Notes: generated by a model not told the origin, from the sequence alone. 64,000 nucleotides of DNA from Microbulbifer pacificus (GCF_002959965.1 NZ_PREV01000026.1:1464501-1528500), one strand, 5' to 3'. Positions 50,136 through 58,714 are shown, numbered from the stretch's first letter. Translations and numbers: made by a program.

Positions 50136-51140
50136 ATGTCGACGACTACTGCCCCGGCGCTGATGCCCTGGCACTACTACAATTCACTACTGCCCTGGTC
50201 CTCCACCGAAGAAGAAGACCAGCGCTTTGTAAAGTTCCTCAAGGCCGGCATTGTCGCCTTTGTGATTGTGGGCGCACTGTTCACATTCATTCCAGCCCCG
50301 GAGCTGACACGGGAGCAAAAAGAACAGCTGCCACCGCAGTTGGCGCGGGTGATTCTCGAGAAAAAAGAACTGCCGAAACCGGTGGAAAAACCGAAGCCCA
50401 AGCCCTTGGAGAAAAAGCCGGAACCCAAGGAGATCAAAGAAGAAAAACCCAAGCCGGTTGAGAAACCAAAACCGGAGCCGGTAAAAACGGTGAAGCCCAA
50501 ACCACTTACGGAAAAGGCACCGGCGGAGGAAGTGGCCAAAGCACGCGAAAAAGCGGCAAACAGCGGTCTGATGCAATTGCAGGACGACCTGATGGATATG
50601 CGCGACAGCCTCGATGTATCCCAGGTGGCCAATGCCAACAGCCTCGCCAGTGGAGCAGCCAATGCACAGAAGATTGACCGCTCATTGATCTCCGACAAGT
50701 CCAAGACATCCAGCGGCGGTATCAACACCGGCCAGCTGAGCCGCAATACTGGAGGTTCGGCACTGTCCGGGCGCGAAACCACCCAGGTGGAAGTGGCCGA
50801 AGCCACGGCAGCAGCCAAGTCCAGCGCCAAGGAAGCCCGTCGCGAGCGCGGAACACGTGGTGAGGAATCCATTCGCCAGATCATGGAAGCCAACAAAGGG
50901 GCCATCTTCGCCATCTACAACCGCGCCCTGCGCCAGAACCCGACATTGGCGGGTAAGGTCACGGTAAGGCTGGTAATCGAGGCCAATGGCACTGTTTCCG
51001 CAGTGACACTGGTAAGCAGTGAACTGGGGGATGAGGATCTGGAGCGCAAGCTACTGGCCCGTATCGGTCTGATCAACTTCGGTGCCGCAAGTGTAGAGAA
51101 GTCTACGCTCAACTATTCCATCGACTTCCTGCCATCCTGA
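50136..51140 (+). CDS. TonB/AgmX-like energy transducer
   Basis: A 334-residue protein. A cytoplasmic N-terminus (about 1-37), one membrane helix (about 38-55), a long Pro/Lys/Glu-rich spacer (about 80-135, K-P-x-P-E-P-K type) that can span the periplasm, a coiled-coil part and a TonB-like C-terminal domain (about 235-334; V-R-L-V-I-E-A-N-G-T-V-S-A-V). The C-terminal part, with R-x-x-I-x-x-I-M-x-x-N-x-x-A-I-F-x-x-Y-N-R, is like the AgmX/PglI C-terminal domain of gliding and Tol-type machines. The ATG at 50136 has AGGGGAGG upstream. It should carry motor force to the outer membrane partners. Confidence 0.88.
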   Translation: MSTTTAPALMPWHYYNSLLPWSSTEEEDQRFVKFLKAGIVAFVIVGALFTFIPAPELTREQKEQLPPQLARVILEKKELPKPVEKPKPKPLEKKPEPKEIKEEKPKPVEKPKPEPVKTVKPKPLTEKAPAEEVAKAREKAANSGLMQLQDDLMDMRDSLDVSQVANANSLASGAANAQKIDRSLISDKSKTSSGGINTGQLSRNTGGSALSGRETTQVEVAEATAAAKSSAKEARRERGTRGEESIRQIMEANKGAIFAIYNRALRQNPTLAGKVTVRLVIEANGTVSAVTLVSSELGDEDLERKLLARIGLINFGAASVEKSTLNYSIDFLPS

Positions 51141-51479
51141 CCCACTGGGTAAACGCGCAATCGGACGGATTTCGATTGCGCGTTCGCTATCCGTGCTACA
51201 CCCTGCCATTCCCGCCAGCCGCAGATCCGGATTTGCCAGCAGCCACCCCACAAACAGCCGAACTTTCCTGCCCCACATGCCCTTCGGTCGAGAGGTGAGA
51301 CAGAAAACTTCTAGCTAATGCGCGAAGACCATGAAAGGCAATTGCAATTCCCGCCCCGCATCTGGTACAAAAGTCTCAAATAATTTGTGATTCGCATCGC
51401 AATAAATGAGTGATCCTTAGTCCATCTGTAGTTACGCTCACTTCCGCAAGCACGAACAGCAACTATTCAGGACAAACCA
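51141..51479. other. intergenic region with strong hairpin, before the PAS-LuxR pair
   Basis: The first part holds a 12-base stem, AACGCGCAATCG (about 51152-51163) with CGATTGCGCGTT (about 51173-51184). It is not followed by a T tract but probably ends the TonB-like transcript. The rest, about 290 bases, is the upstream region of the first PAS-LuxR gene; I saw no confident promoter boxes. Confidence 0.5.
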
Positions 51480-52277
51480 GTGGTCAACGAAACGCAAGTC
51501 GGCAAACCCAAGACCGAGCTTCTAAAGGGAGTATGGGAAAGCCGGAACGAAATGGTCGCACAGGGCAATACCGTACTTTCCGAGCTTCAGATTGATGAAC
51601 TGATGGGGCACATATTCAGCAATGGCCCGTGCTACCACTATGTATTTGATGTGTTCGACCTGAGTTTTTTGTACATCAGTCCACAGGTGGAGCGACACCA
51701 CGACCTCAGTATTGAGAGCATTACCTTTCAGGATATTCTGGATCAGATCCATCCCGACGATATGGAGTTTGTAGCCAGAGCAGAGGCCACGGCATTCCGC
51801 CTGGTGCAGGATCAGATCGGCCTTTCGAAGATAACCGACTACAAATTTTCCTACTGTTTTCGCTTCAGAGTACGGGATGGCAGCTACCGACTGTTCAATC
51901 ATCAGTCCATTATTCTCACTACGGATGATGAAGGCAGAATAGGTAAGTCCCTTAATGTACACACAGACATATCCCACCTGAGTGCGGAAAACAATTATCG
52001 CCTTTCCCTGATCGGTATGAATGGAGAACCTTCCTATCTCAATATCGAGGTCGACGGTAATGTCAGCGCTCCTCAGCCAAGCCCTCCAGCATTCAGCGCA
52101 CGGGAAATTTCCGTTATTCGTTTGATCTCTCGTGGCCTCACCAGCGCGGAAATCGGGCGCGAACTGATGCTTTCGGAATTCACCATAAAGAATCACCGGA
52201 AACGTATTCTGAAAAAAGCGGGGTGTCAGAATATGGGGCAACTGTTTGGCAGCTGTATCGTCGAAGGACTTATTTAA
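51480..52277 (+). CDS. PAS-LuxR transcriptional regulator 1
   Basis: A 265-residue regulator. The N-terminal two thirds look like a PAS-type sensor (about 45-175; Y-H-Y-V-F-D-V-F-D-L-S-F-L-Y-I-S-P-Q-V-E, I-H-P-D-D-M-E-F-V, R-V-R-D-G-S-Y-R-L-F-N-H-Q-S-I-I). The C-terminal LuxR helix-turn-helix (about 205-262) has F-S-A-R-E-I-S-V-I-R-L-I-S-R-G-L-T-S-A-E-I and T-I-K-N-H-R-K-R-I-L-K-K-A. The start is GTG at 51480 with AGGA eight bases upstream. A second, clearly paralogous gene follows, and both lie just after the motor genes. A likely controller of the cluster, by position only. Confidence 0.85.
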   Translation: MVNETQVGKPKTELLKGVWESRNEMVAQGNTVLSELQIDELMGHIFSNGPCYHYVFDVFDLSFLYISPQVERHHDLSIESITFQDILDQIHPDDMEFVARAEATAFRLVQDQIGLSKITDYKFSYCFRFRVRDGSYRLFNHQSIILTTDDEGRIGKSLNVHTDISHLSAENNYRLSLIGMNGEPSYLNIEVDGNVSAPQPSPPAFSAREISVIRLISRGLTSAEIGRELMLSEFTIKNHRKRILKKAGCQNMGQLFGSCIVEGLI

Positions 52278-52388
52278 GTCGGTGTATAACCGGTTTTGTT
52301 ATACACGCCCGGTATAATCGCAATAATGCTCACGTGAGCTTCGTGAGTTTTTTATCAATGACGAAGAGTGAACAAAAGGGCTATTTGG

Positions 52389-53183
52389 ATGGAGCCAGGA
52401 GATCTGCAACCGGAAAAAAATCTGATTCATCGCGCCTGGCGCAATGTGCCGGATTTCTTCGCCAAACACGACGTCTCCGTGCAACGCAAGGAAATTGACG
52501 AGTTCATCGCTACCACATTCAGTACCGGTGCGGCCTACTACTACGTATTGGATTTCTTTAACATCCAGCAGCCCATGCTGGTCAGCAAATCGGTAGAACA
52601 GATTCTCGGTCTCGACCCCTCCAGAACCACCATTCAATCCATTATTGAGCGCGGGCACCCAGAAGACCTTTCCTTCGCGTCGCGCGCCGAGGAAACGGCG
52701 CTCAAGATTCTGAATAATCAGATTGGTCGAGAACAGGTCAAGAACTACAAAATTTCCTACTGTGGCCGACTGCGCACTCGCGATGGAAGTTATCGTATGT
52801 TCAACCATCAGGCATTGATTCTGGCCACCGATGACGACAATCGGGTTTCCAAGGTTTTGAGCATACACACCGACATTTCTCATATCACAACCCGCAACAA
52901 CTACAAGTTGTCGCTGCTGCACCTGTTCGGCGGTGAGAGTTACCTTAATATCGACGTCTTTGATAAAGACATGCAGATCATCGGTGCTCCATCTCTGTTT
53001 ACCGAGCGGGAAATGCAAATCGTCCGCCTGCTGAGCGATGGAAAGACCAGTATAGAAATCTCGGAGATGCTCAAAATCTCCCAGCACACGGTGAAAAATC
53101 ACCGGAAAAATATTCTTAAAAAATCCGGCTGCAAAACAACAGGACAACTTGTATCAAAGGTTCTTGTAGAAGGCCTTGTCTGA
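52389..53183 (+). CDS. PAS-LuxR transcriptional regulator 2
   Basis: A 264-residue paralogue of the previous gene. It shares Y-Y-Y-V-L-D-F-F-N, R-G-H-P-E-D-L-S-F-A-S-R-A-E-E-T-A, T-R-D-G-S-Y-R-M-F-N-H-Q-A-L-I-L-A-T-D-D-D and the LuxR end F-T-E-R-E-M-Q-I-V-R-L-L-S-D-G-K-T-S and T-V-K-N-H-R-K-N-I-L-K-K-S-G-C. The sensor halves have diverged more than the DNA-binding halves, so the two may see different signals. The start is uncertain between ATG 52389 (AAGGG upstream) and GTG 52368. Gap to the first copy is 111 bases. Confidence 0.85.
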   Translation: MEPGDLQPEKNLIHRAWRNVPDFFAKHDVSVQRKEIDEFIATTFSTGAAYYYVLDFFNIQQPMLVSKSVEQILGLDPSRTTIQSIIERGHPEDLSFASRAEETALKILNNQIGREQVKNYKISYCGRLRTRDGSYRMFNHQALILATDDDNRVSKVLSIHTDISHITTRNNYKLSLLHLFGGESYLNIDVFDKDMQIIGAPSLFTEREMQIVRLLSDGKTSIEISEMLKISQHTVKNHRKNILKKSGCKTTGQLVSKVLVEGLV

Positions 53184-53521
53184 TCCAATATATTGGCAGG
53201 AGTATCTTTTGCGCACGCCGAATGCAATCCGAGCGCATGGCGCGTCAGTCAGGTATTTTTGCGGACGTTTTTAACTTCCCAGTCGCAAATTGTTGCAGGT
53301 ATTGCCCGCTTTTGACCCCAAGGGGCTATTGTCCACCTCGCCAAGGAAGCGCAAGCTAACTCCTGAGCACGCTGGTTTATGGAACCCGAGTCCGCCGGCG
53401 GGAATGGATACCGCGCTCACCAACAGAATCCCATCCTGTGAGTTGGTTGCAGCCGTAAGGCTGGCTCTGTGGCAAGCCGGGAAGACTTGCCACAGAGCGT
53501 TTTCATTCGAAGAAGTTCGAC
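53184..53521. other. intergenic region ending in a strong terminator
   Basis: About 280 bases lie between the second PAS-LuxR stop and the hairpin at 53464. That is long for a 3' untranslated region and leaves room for a separate small RNA transcribed to the right; no promoter was firmly identified. No credible protein gene is present. Confidence 0.4.
53464..53503 (+). terminator. rho-independent terminator
   Basis: GCTCTGTGGCAAG (53464-53476) pairs perfectly with CTTGCCACAGAGC (53486-53498), followed by GTTTTC. It ends transcripts from the plus strand, facing the convergent DUF2237 gene. Confidence 0.85.
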
Positions 53522-53917
53522 TCAGTTAAGGTCCGCCGCATATTGTCGCAATAACTCCAGCGGCACAATTTCCAGCGCCCTTACGTGGGTGCGCTGCAGG
53601 TAAACCCGTGGGGCCATGTCCGCCTTCTGTGCTTCCAGCCAGCGTGCGGCGCACAGACACCAGCGGTCACCGGGGTGTAATCCGGGAAAGCCAAATTCTT
53701 CCATTGGTGTACTGAGATCGTTGCCGCGCTCGCGGGAGAACTTCAGGAAACTTTCAGTCACCTGTACGCACACAGTGTGAGATCCCAGATCCTGATCATT
53801 GGTGTTACAGCAACCATCGCGAAAAAATCCGGTCAGTGGATCCGTGCTGCACGGAATCAGCGGATCACCGAACACATTTTTCGAGTCGTGCATTTCCAGA
53901 GTGATTGCCACCTTCAT
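53522..53917 (-). CDS. DUF2237 family protein
   Basis: A 131-residue cytoplasmic protein. The family core is complete: N-V-F-G, P-L-I-P-C-S-T-D-P-L-T-G-F-F-R-D-G-C-C (18-36), H-T-V-C-V-Q-V-T, G-N-D-L-S-T-P and G-D-R-W-C-L-C-A-A-R-W. The conserved cysteines may bind metal, but no reaction is known. It overlaps the DUF2939 gene by four bases (53914-53917), so it is the last gene of a four-gene minus-strand set with DUF898, M48 and DUF2939. Confidence 0.9.
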   Translation of the reverse strand: MKVAITLEMHDSKNVFGDPLIPCSTDPLTGFFRDGCCNTNDQDLGSHTVCVQVTESFLKFSRERGNDLSTPMEEFGFPGLHPGDRWCLCAARWLEAQKADMAPRVYLQRTHVRALEIVPLELLRQYAADLN

Positions 53918-54504
53918 TCTCCCGTTCCAGCTATCAAACGAATATCCACCAACCTCCAGTGCAACCCCTTGCGCAGCAGAAGCAGTTGCACCTCGGGCTC
54001 TTCATTGCGATTACCACAGATCACTTCTACGGTATTCAATCCGGTGAAACGCCAATGTTGCAGCTGCCAATGGCGCTCGTGCTCATCAGGGGATTGCCCT
54101 GGCGGCACCGAGGGAGGGGAAGGGCGTGAGCTGCCACCAAAAATGCCTTCCAGTTCCCGCTCAAGCGCACTCCAGTCTTTCTGGCCCTGAATCAAGTCAG
54201 AGATGCCGCGGGGACTGATCAAGTGGTCCAGTAGAGGAGCAAGCAAAATATCCGCGCCCGCGGAAAAGAGTTTTCCCAGTTCCGGCGACAGCTCCCGCTC
54301 CATGGAAACCTGCAGCTCCTCCAGAAGATGCTTCCGCATATTGCTTCGCAATTGCGGAAAGTCCACATAGCGCTCCATGGTTTCCAGATCCTGGTGGTGC
54401 GCAGCCTCTATCAGCTTGTGCGCGGAATACCAGGGCAACGCCATATATACCGCCAGAAGCACCACGGGCAGCGCACAGGCTGCCCAGATCCATTTGTTGC
54501 GCAT
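53914..54504 (-). CDS. DUF2939 membrane-anchored protein
   Basis: A 196-residue protein with one N-terminal membrane helix (about 5-25) and a soluble domain. The segment W-Y-S-A-H-K-L-I-E-A-A, then V-D-F-P-Q-L-R-S-N-M-R, then L-I-S-P-R-G-I-S-D-L-I, is the DUF2939 pattern. Function unknown. It lies 31 bases after the M48 protease gene and overlaps DUF2237, so it is in the same operon and could be a partner of that protease. Confidence 0.88.
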   Translation of the reverse strand: MRNKWIWAACALPVVLLAVYMALPWYSAHKLIEAAHHQDLETMERYVDFPQLRSNMRKHLLEELQVSMERELSPELGKLFSAGADILLAPLLDHLISPRGISDLIQGQKDWSALERELEGIFGGSSRPSPPSVPPGQSPDEHERHWQLQHWRFTGLNTVEVICGNRNEEPEVQLLLLRKGLHWRLVDIRLIAGTGE

Positions 54505-54535
54505 TCAACGGATTCCTTTCTTCCCGATAGAGTTC

Positions 54536-55624
54536 TTACTCCCCCATCCCTCTGGTCAGCGCGATACGCTCTTCGAGGTGGGGATGGGTACTGAGATACC
54601 TCAACCAGCTGGCATGATTTCGGTGTTCGGAATCTGAATTTGCATCCTCACCGGGAACTTCGCGACAGTCGTGTTTATCCTCACAACGCTTGCTGTGATA
54701 CAACTTGCTGAGGATATCGGCCAACGCCTTTGGGGAACGCCCATTCTCGCGCAGTAATTCGACCGCGTATGCATCCGACTCCAACTCAAACTGACGGGAA
54801 TAGGAGAGTTGTGTAAAAACCAGTGGTGCGGTCAGCAACAGATCACCGAGAGCGGAGACTTCACCGGTGACCAGTGCAATGGTGAGGGAAAATGCCGAGC
54901 CCTGGATCACCTGACGCAGCGAGTGGCGGTATTTCACATGGCCCAGTTCGTGGCCGAATACCGCCAATAGCTCCTCACTGGAGTTCGCCAGCGCAACGAT
55001 TTCATCGGTGAAAATGATGGTTCCATTCGGCAGTGCGAATGCGTTGGCACCCTGATCACCGCCGCGATAGAAACGCAGTTTCTCGATCGGGTAGTCCGGT
55101 GCAAATGCACCGAATTCTGCGCGGATTTCCGCCTGTCTCTGCGGACTGAGCGCCGACGGCTCGAACGAATACTCTTCGAGAAACTCCAGGGTTTCCTGTG
55201 CGGAGCGATCCAGCAGATCCGGAGGAAGACGGTTAGCCAGCGCCTTACTGCCCGCCGGAACCCCCCAGGTGAAATATCCCCAAACGATGACCACCACCAT
55301 CAGTGTGGCCAGCACCACCATTCCCAGATGATTTTCCAGTCGGTGAAGAATACCGTAACCGCGGCTGCCGACCAGACGATCAAGACGGTCGAGGTTGTCG
55401 TGATCACTACTCTCCAGCTGCCCCGCTCGATCGCCGAAGCTGAGATAACGGGGCGTGCGCCCCAACTTGGGGGAAAGCGCCACTTGCGTGGCGGGCGCAC
55501 GCAGCAGTTCGCGCCCGTCCGCAAACAGGTATACCTGCCCACCCACGCAGCGGAGCTGTGCGGGCAGGACGGCACTGGTTGTGCCGTCCTGCCAGGTTCC
55601 TTGAATCGTCAGGGAGTCACTCAA
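54536..55624 (-). CDS. M48-family zinc metalloprotease
   Basis: A 362-residue membrane protease. A cytoplasmic N-terminal part (about 1-95) is followed by one membrane helix (about 100-120) and the peptidase domain. The zinc motif H-E-L-G-H is near 225-229 and the third ligand lies in E-S-D-A-Y near 280. The H-S-K-R-C-E-D and H-P-H-L-E-E-R-I near the C-terminus are typical of this M48C-like group. Such proteases cut envelope or membrane proteins. Its start overlaps the DUF898 gene by four bases (55621-55624); DUF898-M48 pairing is widespread. Confidence 0.92.
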   Translation of the reverse strand: MSDSLTIQGTWQDGTTSAVLPAQLRCVGGQVYLFADGRELLRAPATQVALSPKLGRTPRYLSFGDRAGQLESSDHDNLDRLDRLVGSRGYGILHRLENHLGMVVLATLMVVVIVWGYFTWGVPAGSKALANRLPPDLLDRSAQETLEFLEEYSFEPSALSPQRQAEIRAEFGAFAPDYPIEKLRFYRGGDQGANAFALPNGTIIFTDEIVALANSSEELLAVFGHELGHVKYRHSLRQVIQGSAFSLTIALVTGEVSALGDLLLTAPLVFTQLSYSRQFELESDAYAVELLRENGRSPKALADILSKLYHSKRCEDKHDCREVPGEDANSDSEHRNHASWLRYLSTHPHLEERIALTRGMGE

Positions 55625-57054
55625 AATCCGACTTCCATATCGAATACATCACCAAATTCTTCACCAAACGCGGACTCGTCCGGCTGACTGATGGCTGCAA
55701 ATTTGTCCAGATCCTGCGCCACATCCACCGCGGTGTGCTCTGCGGCGTACTGAGCAACACGCACTTTGGCCCAGGGAATATACAGACCGAGAGTGACGAC
55801 CGTCAGCAGAAAGTTGGAGACCATCAGCCATCCAAAGGATTTGATTTCATACCGCGCCTTGAAGTCGTGAGATGACAGACTGGTATTGTTGAAGATCAGA
55901 TTCTGCATGTTGGTGATGAAGTACAGGATGCCGATGGCATACCCGATCATCGCACCGATACCGGACAGGATTCCCAGAGGTTGATAGATCAATCCCAGTA
56001 TCACACCGATCAGGGCGCCGGCGATAACGCCCACCAAGCCGACGCCGAATGCAATCAGCACCAGACCATAGAAATCGCCTACCCGTGCACGAAAGGAAAA
56101 ACTCTGGTTGCCATAGCGGTGATTCTCAATCAAATACTGCTTTTGCTTGAACATCATGAACGGTGTCAGCAGGCCCAGGCTCAACATCGCAATAATCGGC
56201 CAGCCCAGATAATTGATCAGCGCATCGGTGTATCTGCCGACAAAGCGGAAACGTATGTTCCGGTAGGTGCTGTTACGCGCGTAAAACGCGAAGGTGCGAT
56301 TGAGTACCCAGGGAAATACAAACATCAGACTGAATGCAAGCAGCAGTCCAATCAGGGGCATGAATGACTGGACCACCATGAACACCACCAGCAGACCGAC
56401 GGCGATCAGGCGGCCGATCAGCATCTTCACCGGATCAGCGGTAAACGCGAAACTGGCGTTATCCAGGCTGGTATTGCCGTAGAAATACTGTGTGTTGCGC
56501 ACCTTGGCCCAGGGGGCATAAATACCGAGGGTAACGATGGTCAACAGGATATTTACAATCCAGATCTTGAAGTACTCGTATCCGTTGCCGGAAAAAACAA
56601 ATCCCACGTGGCGTTTCTGCCCCGCCTGATCCGCGGATCCGGAACCGCCGTTACCCCGCCCATGTCCTCCGGAGTGGCCACCGCTCGCGGATTGCCGGGA
56701 AACTGGGGTGGCAGAGGAAGGAGCCGTTGCGGATGAGGCCGTCGACGAAACGGATGCTGTCTCGCCCGCCACTTCCACACTTGAATCGACCGCTACTGCG
56801 TCGACCGTTTCCAGTTCCAGCACGGCGGCAGGTACCCGCCTGGCACCGATCCCCAGGTCAGCCAGTTTGCGCTCGTAGCGAATGGCAAGATCTTCCGGAA
56901 CATCCCGCTTCACAATCGCGGGCGCGCGCGCAAACATTTCCCGCGCGCGTTCTTCAGTAATACCCGCGTAACGCGCCAGTGCGGCGATCGCCTGCTCCTG
57001 ACTCTTCCCCCCAACAGCAACGCCGGTGATTTCGATATGATATTTTTCTGTCAC
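55621..57054 (-). CDS. YjgN-family (DUF898) membrane protein
   Basis: A 477-residue inner-membrane protein. The DUF898 core (about 150-450) has around eight helices and two copies of the Y-x-P-W-A-K-V-R motif (Y-A-P-W-A-K-V-R-N and Y-I-P-W-A-K-V-R-V), each after a T-L-G-I/L. It carries an extra N-terminal domain of about 85 residues (M-T-E-K-Y-H-I-E-I-T-G) and a Ser/Gly-rich linker with H-S-G-G-H-G-R-G-N-G, not usual for YjgN. No reaction is known. It is the first gene of the four-gene minus-strand operon. Confidence 0.88.
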   Translation of the reverse strand: MTEKYHIEITGVAVGGKSQEQAIAALARYAGITEERAREMFARAPAIVKRDVPEDLAIRYERKLADLGIGARRVPAAVLELETVDAVAVDSSVEVAGETASVSSTASSATAPSSATPVSRQSASGGHSGGHGRGNGGSGSADQAGQKRHVGFVFSGNGYEYFKIWIVNILLTIVTLGIYAPWAKVRNTQYFYGNTSLDNASFAFTADPVKMLIGRLIAVGLLVVFMVVQSFMPLIGLLLAFSLMFVFPWVLNRTFAFYARNSTYRNIRFRFVGRYTDALINYLGWPIIAMLSLGLLTPFMMFKQKQYLIENHRYGNQSFSFRARVGDFYGLVLIAFGVGLVGVIAGALIGVILGLIYQPLGILSGIGAMIGYAIGILYFITNMQNLIFNNTSLSSHDFKARYEIKSFGWLMVSNFLLTVVTLGLYIPWAKVRVAQYAAEHTAVDVAQDLDKFAAISQPDESAFGEEFGDVFDMEVGF

Positions 57055-57280
57055 TGATCATTCCTTGTGCGATTTTTCAGTTTTTTTATGCACGGTCATG
57101 ATGCCACAAGGAATCACCGACACCTATCCGCGAATGGTAGTGAACGGTTTGAACAGGCTATCCGATCAGAAAAAATCAGGAAGTGAATGAAAGGCAGGAT
57201 CTACATGTATCGTGGAGGGGCAATCCCTTCGACTCAGTGCGTCGAGCCGGGAGATTGCCACTGGCTTCCGTCGTGGAATT

Positions 57281-57871
57281 TCAGAAGCGATAGCTGAAGT
57301 TGACCGTCAAGGTACGCAGATGACCGAGATCAAAGCGGTACTCATAGTCGGTATCGTAATCGTAAAAGCGCACGCGGTTATCGACGTTGTTGTAGTTGTA
57401 CTCGATGGAGGTGTCGAAATCCTGGGTCCACTTGTAGCGGTAGCCGACCCCGGCATTCCAGTAGTTATCGCTGCTGTCGTCATCGATGTCGTACAGGATG
57501 TCGTGTTTCTCGATCGTATCCACGTCGAATTCGCCGTAGTTCCAGCCCACCATCCAGTAGAAACACTGCACGTCACAGGTTACGGTAAAGTCTACCTTGG
57601 CGCCGATGCCCCACTGATCCACTGACACACGACCGTCGTCGAAGCCGGTATAGCGCAACTCTACCTGCCACACGCCCGCGGCCGGAGTAACGCCAATACT
57701 GGCATAGCCGGCGAAGTCCTGGTCATCGTTGATCTGCAATTCACCCACACCGAGACCGAGGGTGCCGATTACACGATATTCACCGTTACAGTAGCCGTCG
57801 AAGGGATTGTTCCACTGGGCCAGTGCGGCGCTGGAAGCAAACAGGGCCAGAAGGAATACCAGACCTTTCAT
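57281..57871 (-). CDS. small outer-membrane beta-barrel protein
   Basis: A 196-residue exported protein with a signal peptide (cleavage after A-L-A-Q). The rest is about eight amphipathic strands with many Tyr and Asp and ends in V-N-F-S-Y-R-F. It looks like an OmpA/opacity-type barrel, but without a plain family name. A central C-D-V-Q-C-F-Y-W may form a disulfide. The ATG at 57871 has AAGGA eight bases upstream. It stands alone between the DUF898 and HicB-like genes. Confidence 0.75.
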   Translation of the reverse strand: MKGLVFLLALFASSAALAQWNNPFDGYCNGEYRVIGTLGLGVGELQINDDQDFAGYASIGVTPAAGVWQVELRYTGFDDGRVSVDQWGIGAKVDFTVTCDVQCFYWMVGWNYGEFDVDTIEKHDILYDIDDDSSDNYWNAGVGYRYKWTQDFDTSIEYNYNNVDNRVRFYDYDTDYEYRFDLGHLRTLTVNFSYRF

Positions 57872-57974
57872 TGTCACCGTCCTTGGTTAACACGTTGGAA
57901 GTTCTTCCAAACGTTCATTTTTACTGTTGTGGCGCCGCCTTATCCGGCGACAGAATTTATATTCGTTGTGGCAT

Positions 57975-58250
57975 TCAGATATTCGGTCGCAACTCATTGC
58001 GCTCAATGTCGATGATTGCCCACACACCACCGACAAAGGCGGGGTTTTTGCGCAGCTTGTCGAGCTCGCCCGGTACCGGCATCGGATCGCCAGCGGCCTG
58101 CAAATCATCCAGCCGTTGGGCGATGGTTTCCGCCATTTTCTGTAGCGCGCCCTCAAGGGTTTCACCATGGCAATGGCAGTGGGGAAGGTCCGGCGCGATG
58201 GCGCCGTAACCGGCAAATTCGATGTTGTGAACCACGACCGGATAGCGCAT
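57975..58250 (-). CDS. orphan HicB-like antitoxin
   Basis: A 91-residue protein whose first half has the HicB pattern (R-Y-P-V-V-V-H, Y-G-A-I-A-P-D-L-P-H-C-H-C-H-G-E-T-L-E-G-A-L) with an RNase H-like fold. HicB proteins neutralise HicA RNA-cutting toxins. No HicA (about 60 residues with a G-S-H motif) is encoded on either side, so it is an orphan or a stand-alone regulator. The C-terminal half keeps V-G-G-V-W-A-I-I-D-I but lacks the ribbon-helix-helix tail. The ATG at 58250 is the only good start. Confidence 0.85.
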   Translation of the reverse strand: MRYPVVVHNIEFAGYGAIAPDLPHCHCHGETLEGALQKMAETIAQRLDDLQAAGDPMPVPGELDKLRKNPAFVGGVWAIIDIERNELRPNI

Positions 58251-58501
58251 GGGACTTTCTCTTTTAGCTTAAATTTATATCCCACAAGCGTAGACCCAAT
58301 TGTCGAAACTTGAACAAATTTCTACACAAGGGAAATATTTTCGCGTCGGCGGAATCCAGGACGCGCGAATACAGAAAAATAATTCACAAATTTGGGCGGA
58401 CATACGGCACAGGTTCCACCGGCGTGAAACCGGTAGTGTGTTTATTCCAGAAGATGTTTCCGGCGCAAAATCGTGTCGACTGTAGCGAAGTCAAACCACA
58501 G

Positions 58502-58714
58502 TCAACGGGGTATACGCCCGAGTAGAGCGCGGCGGGAAAAGATCATTTCCCGGTAGGTCTGGATCAGCGACAGATCGCGGGATTCATCCGCGCCCTGCAG
58601 ATCTTCCATCTGCCGCGAGAGCCAGGTGATCTCGTTCTGCAAACGAAAGCGCAGCGCGCGGTTGTCCGCCTCGCTGATATTGGTGTGGCTGGAAATCGTA
58701 TGGCTGCAGGGCAT
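58502..58714 (-). CDS. small protein of unknown family
   Basis: A 70-residue protein that appears to be mostly helical (A-L-R-F-R-L-Q-N-E-I-T-W-L-S-R-Q-M-E-D-L-Q, then Y-R-E-M-I-F-S-R-R-A-L-L). It has no signal peptide or membrane segment. A GGGAGGTGAGC stretch before the ATG gives it a fair ribosome site, which is the main reason to believe it. It lies between the HicB-like gene and cysQ on the minus strand. Role unknown. Confidence 0.55.
   Translation of the reverse strand: MPCSHTISSHTNISEADNRALRFRLQNEITWLSRQMEDLQGADESRDLSLIQTYREMIFSRRALLGRIPR

Noticed and set aside
58310..58525. Plus-strand frame as a HicA partner for the HicB-like gene
   Set aside because: It lacks the G-S-H motif and fold of HicA and is on the wrong strand for an operon.
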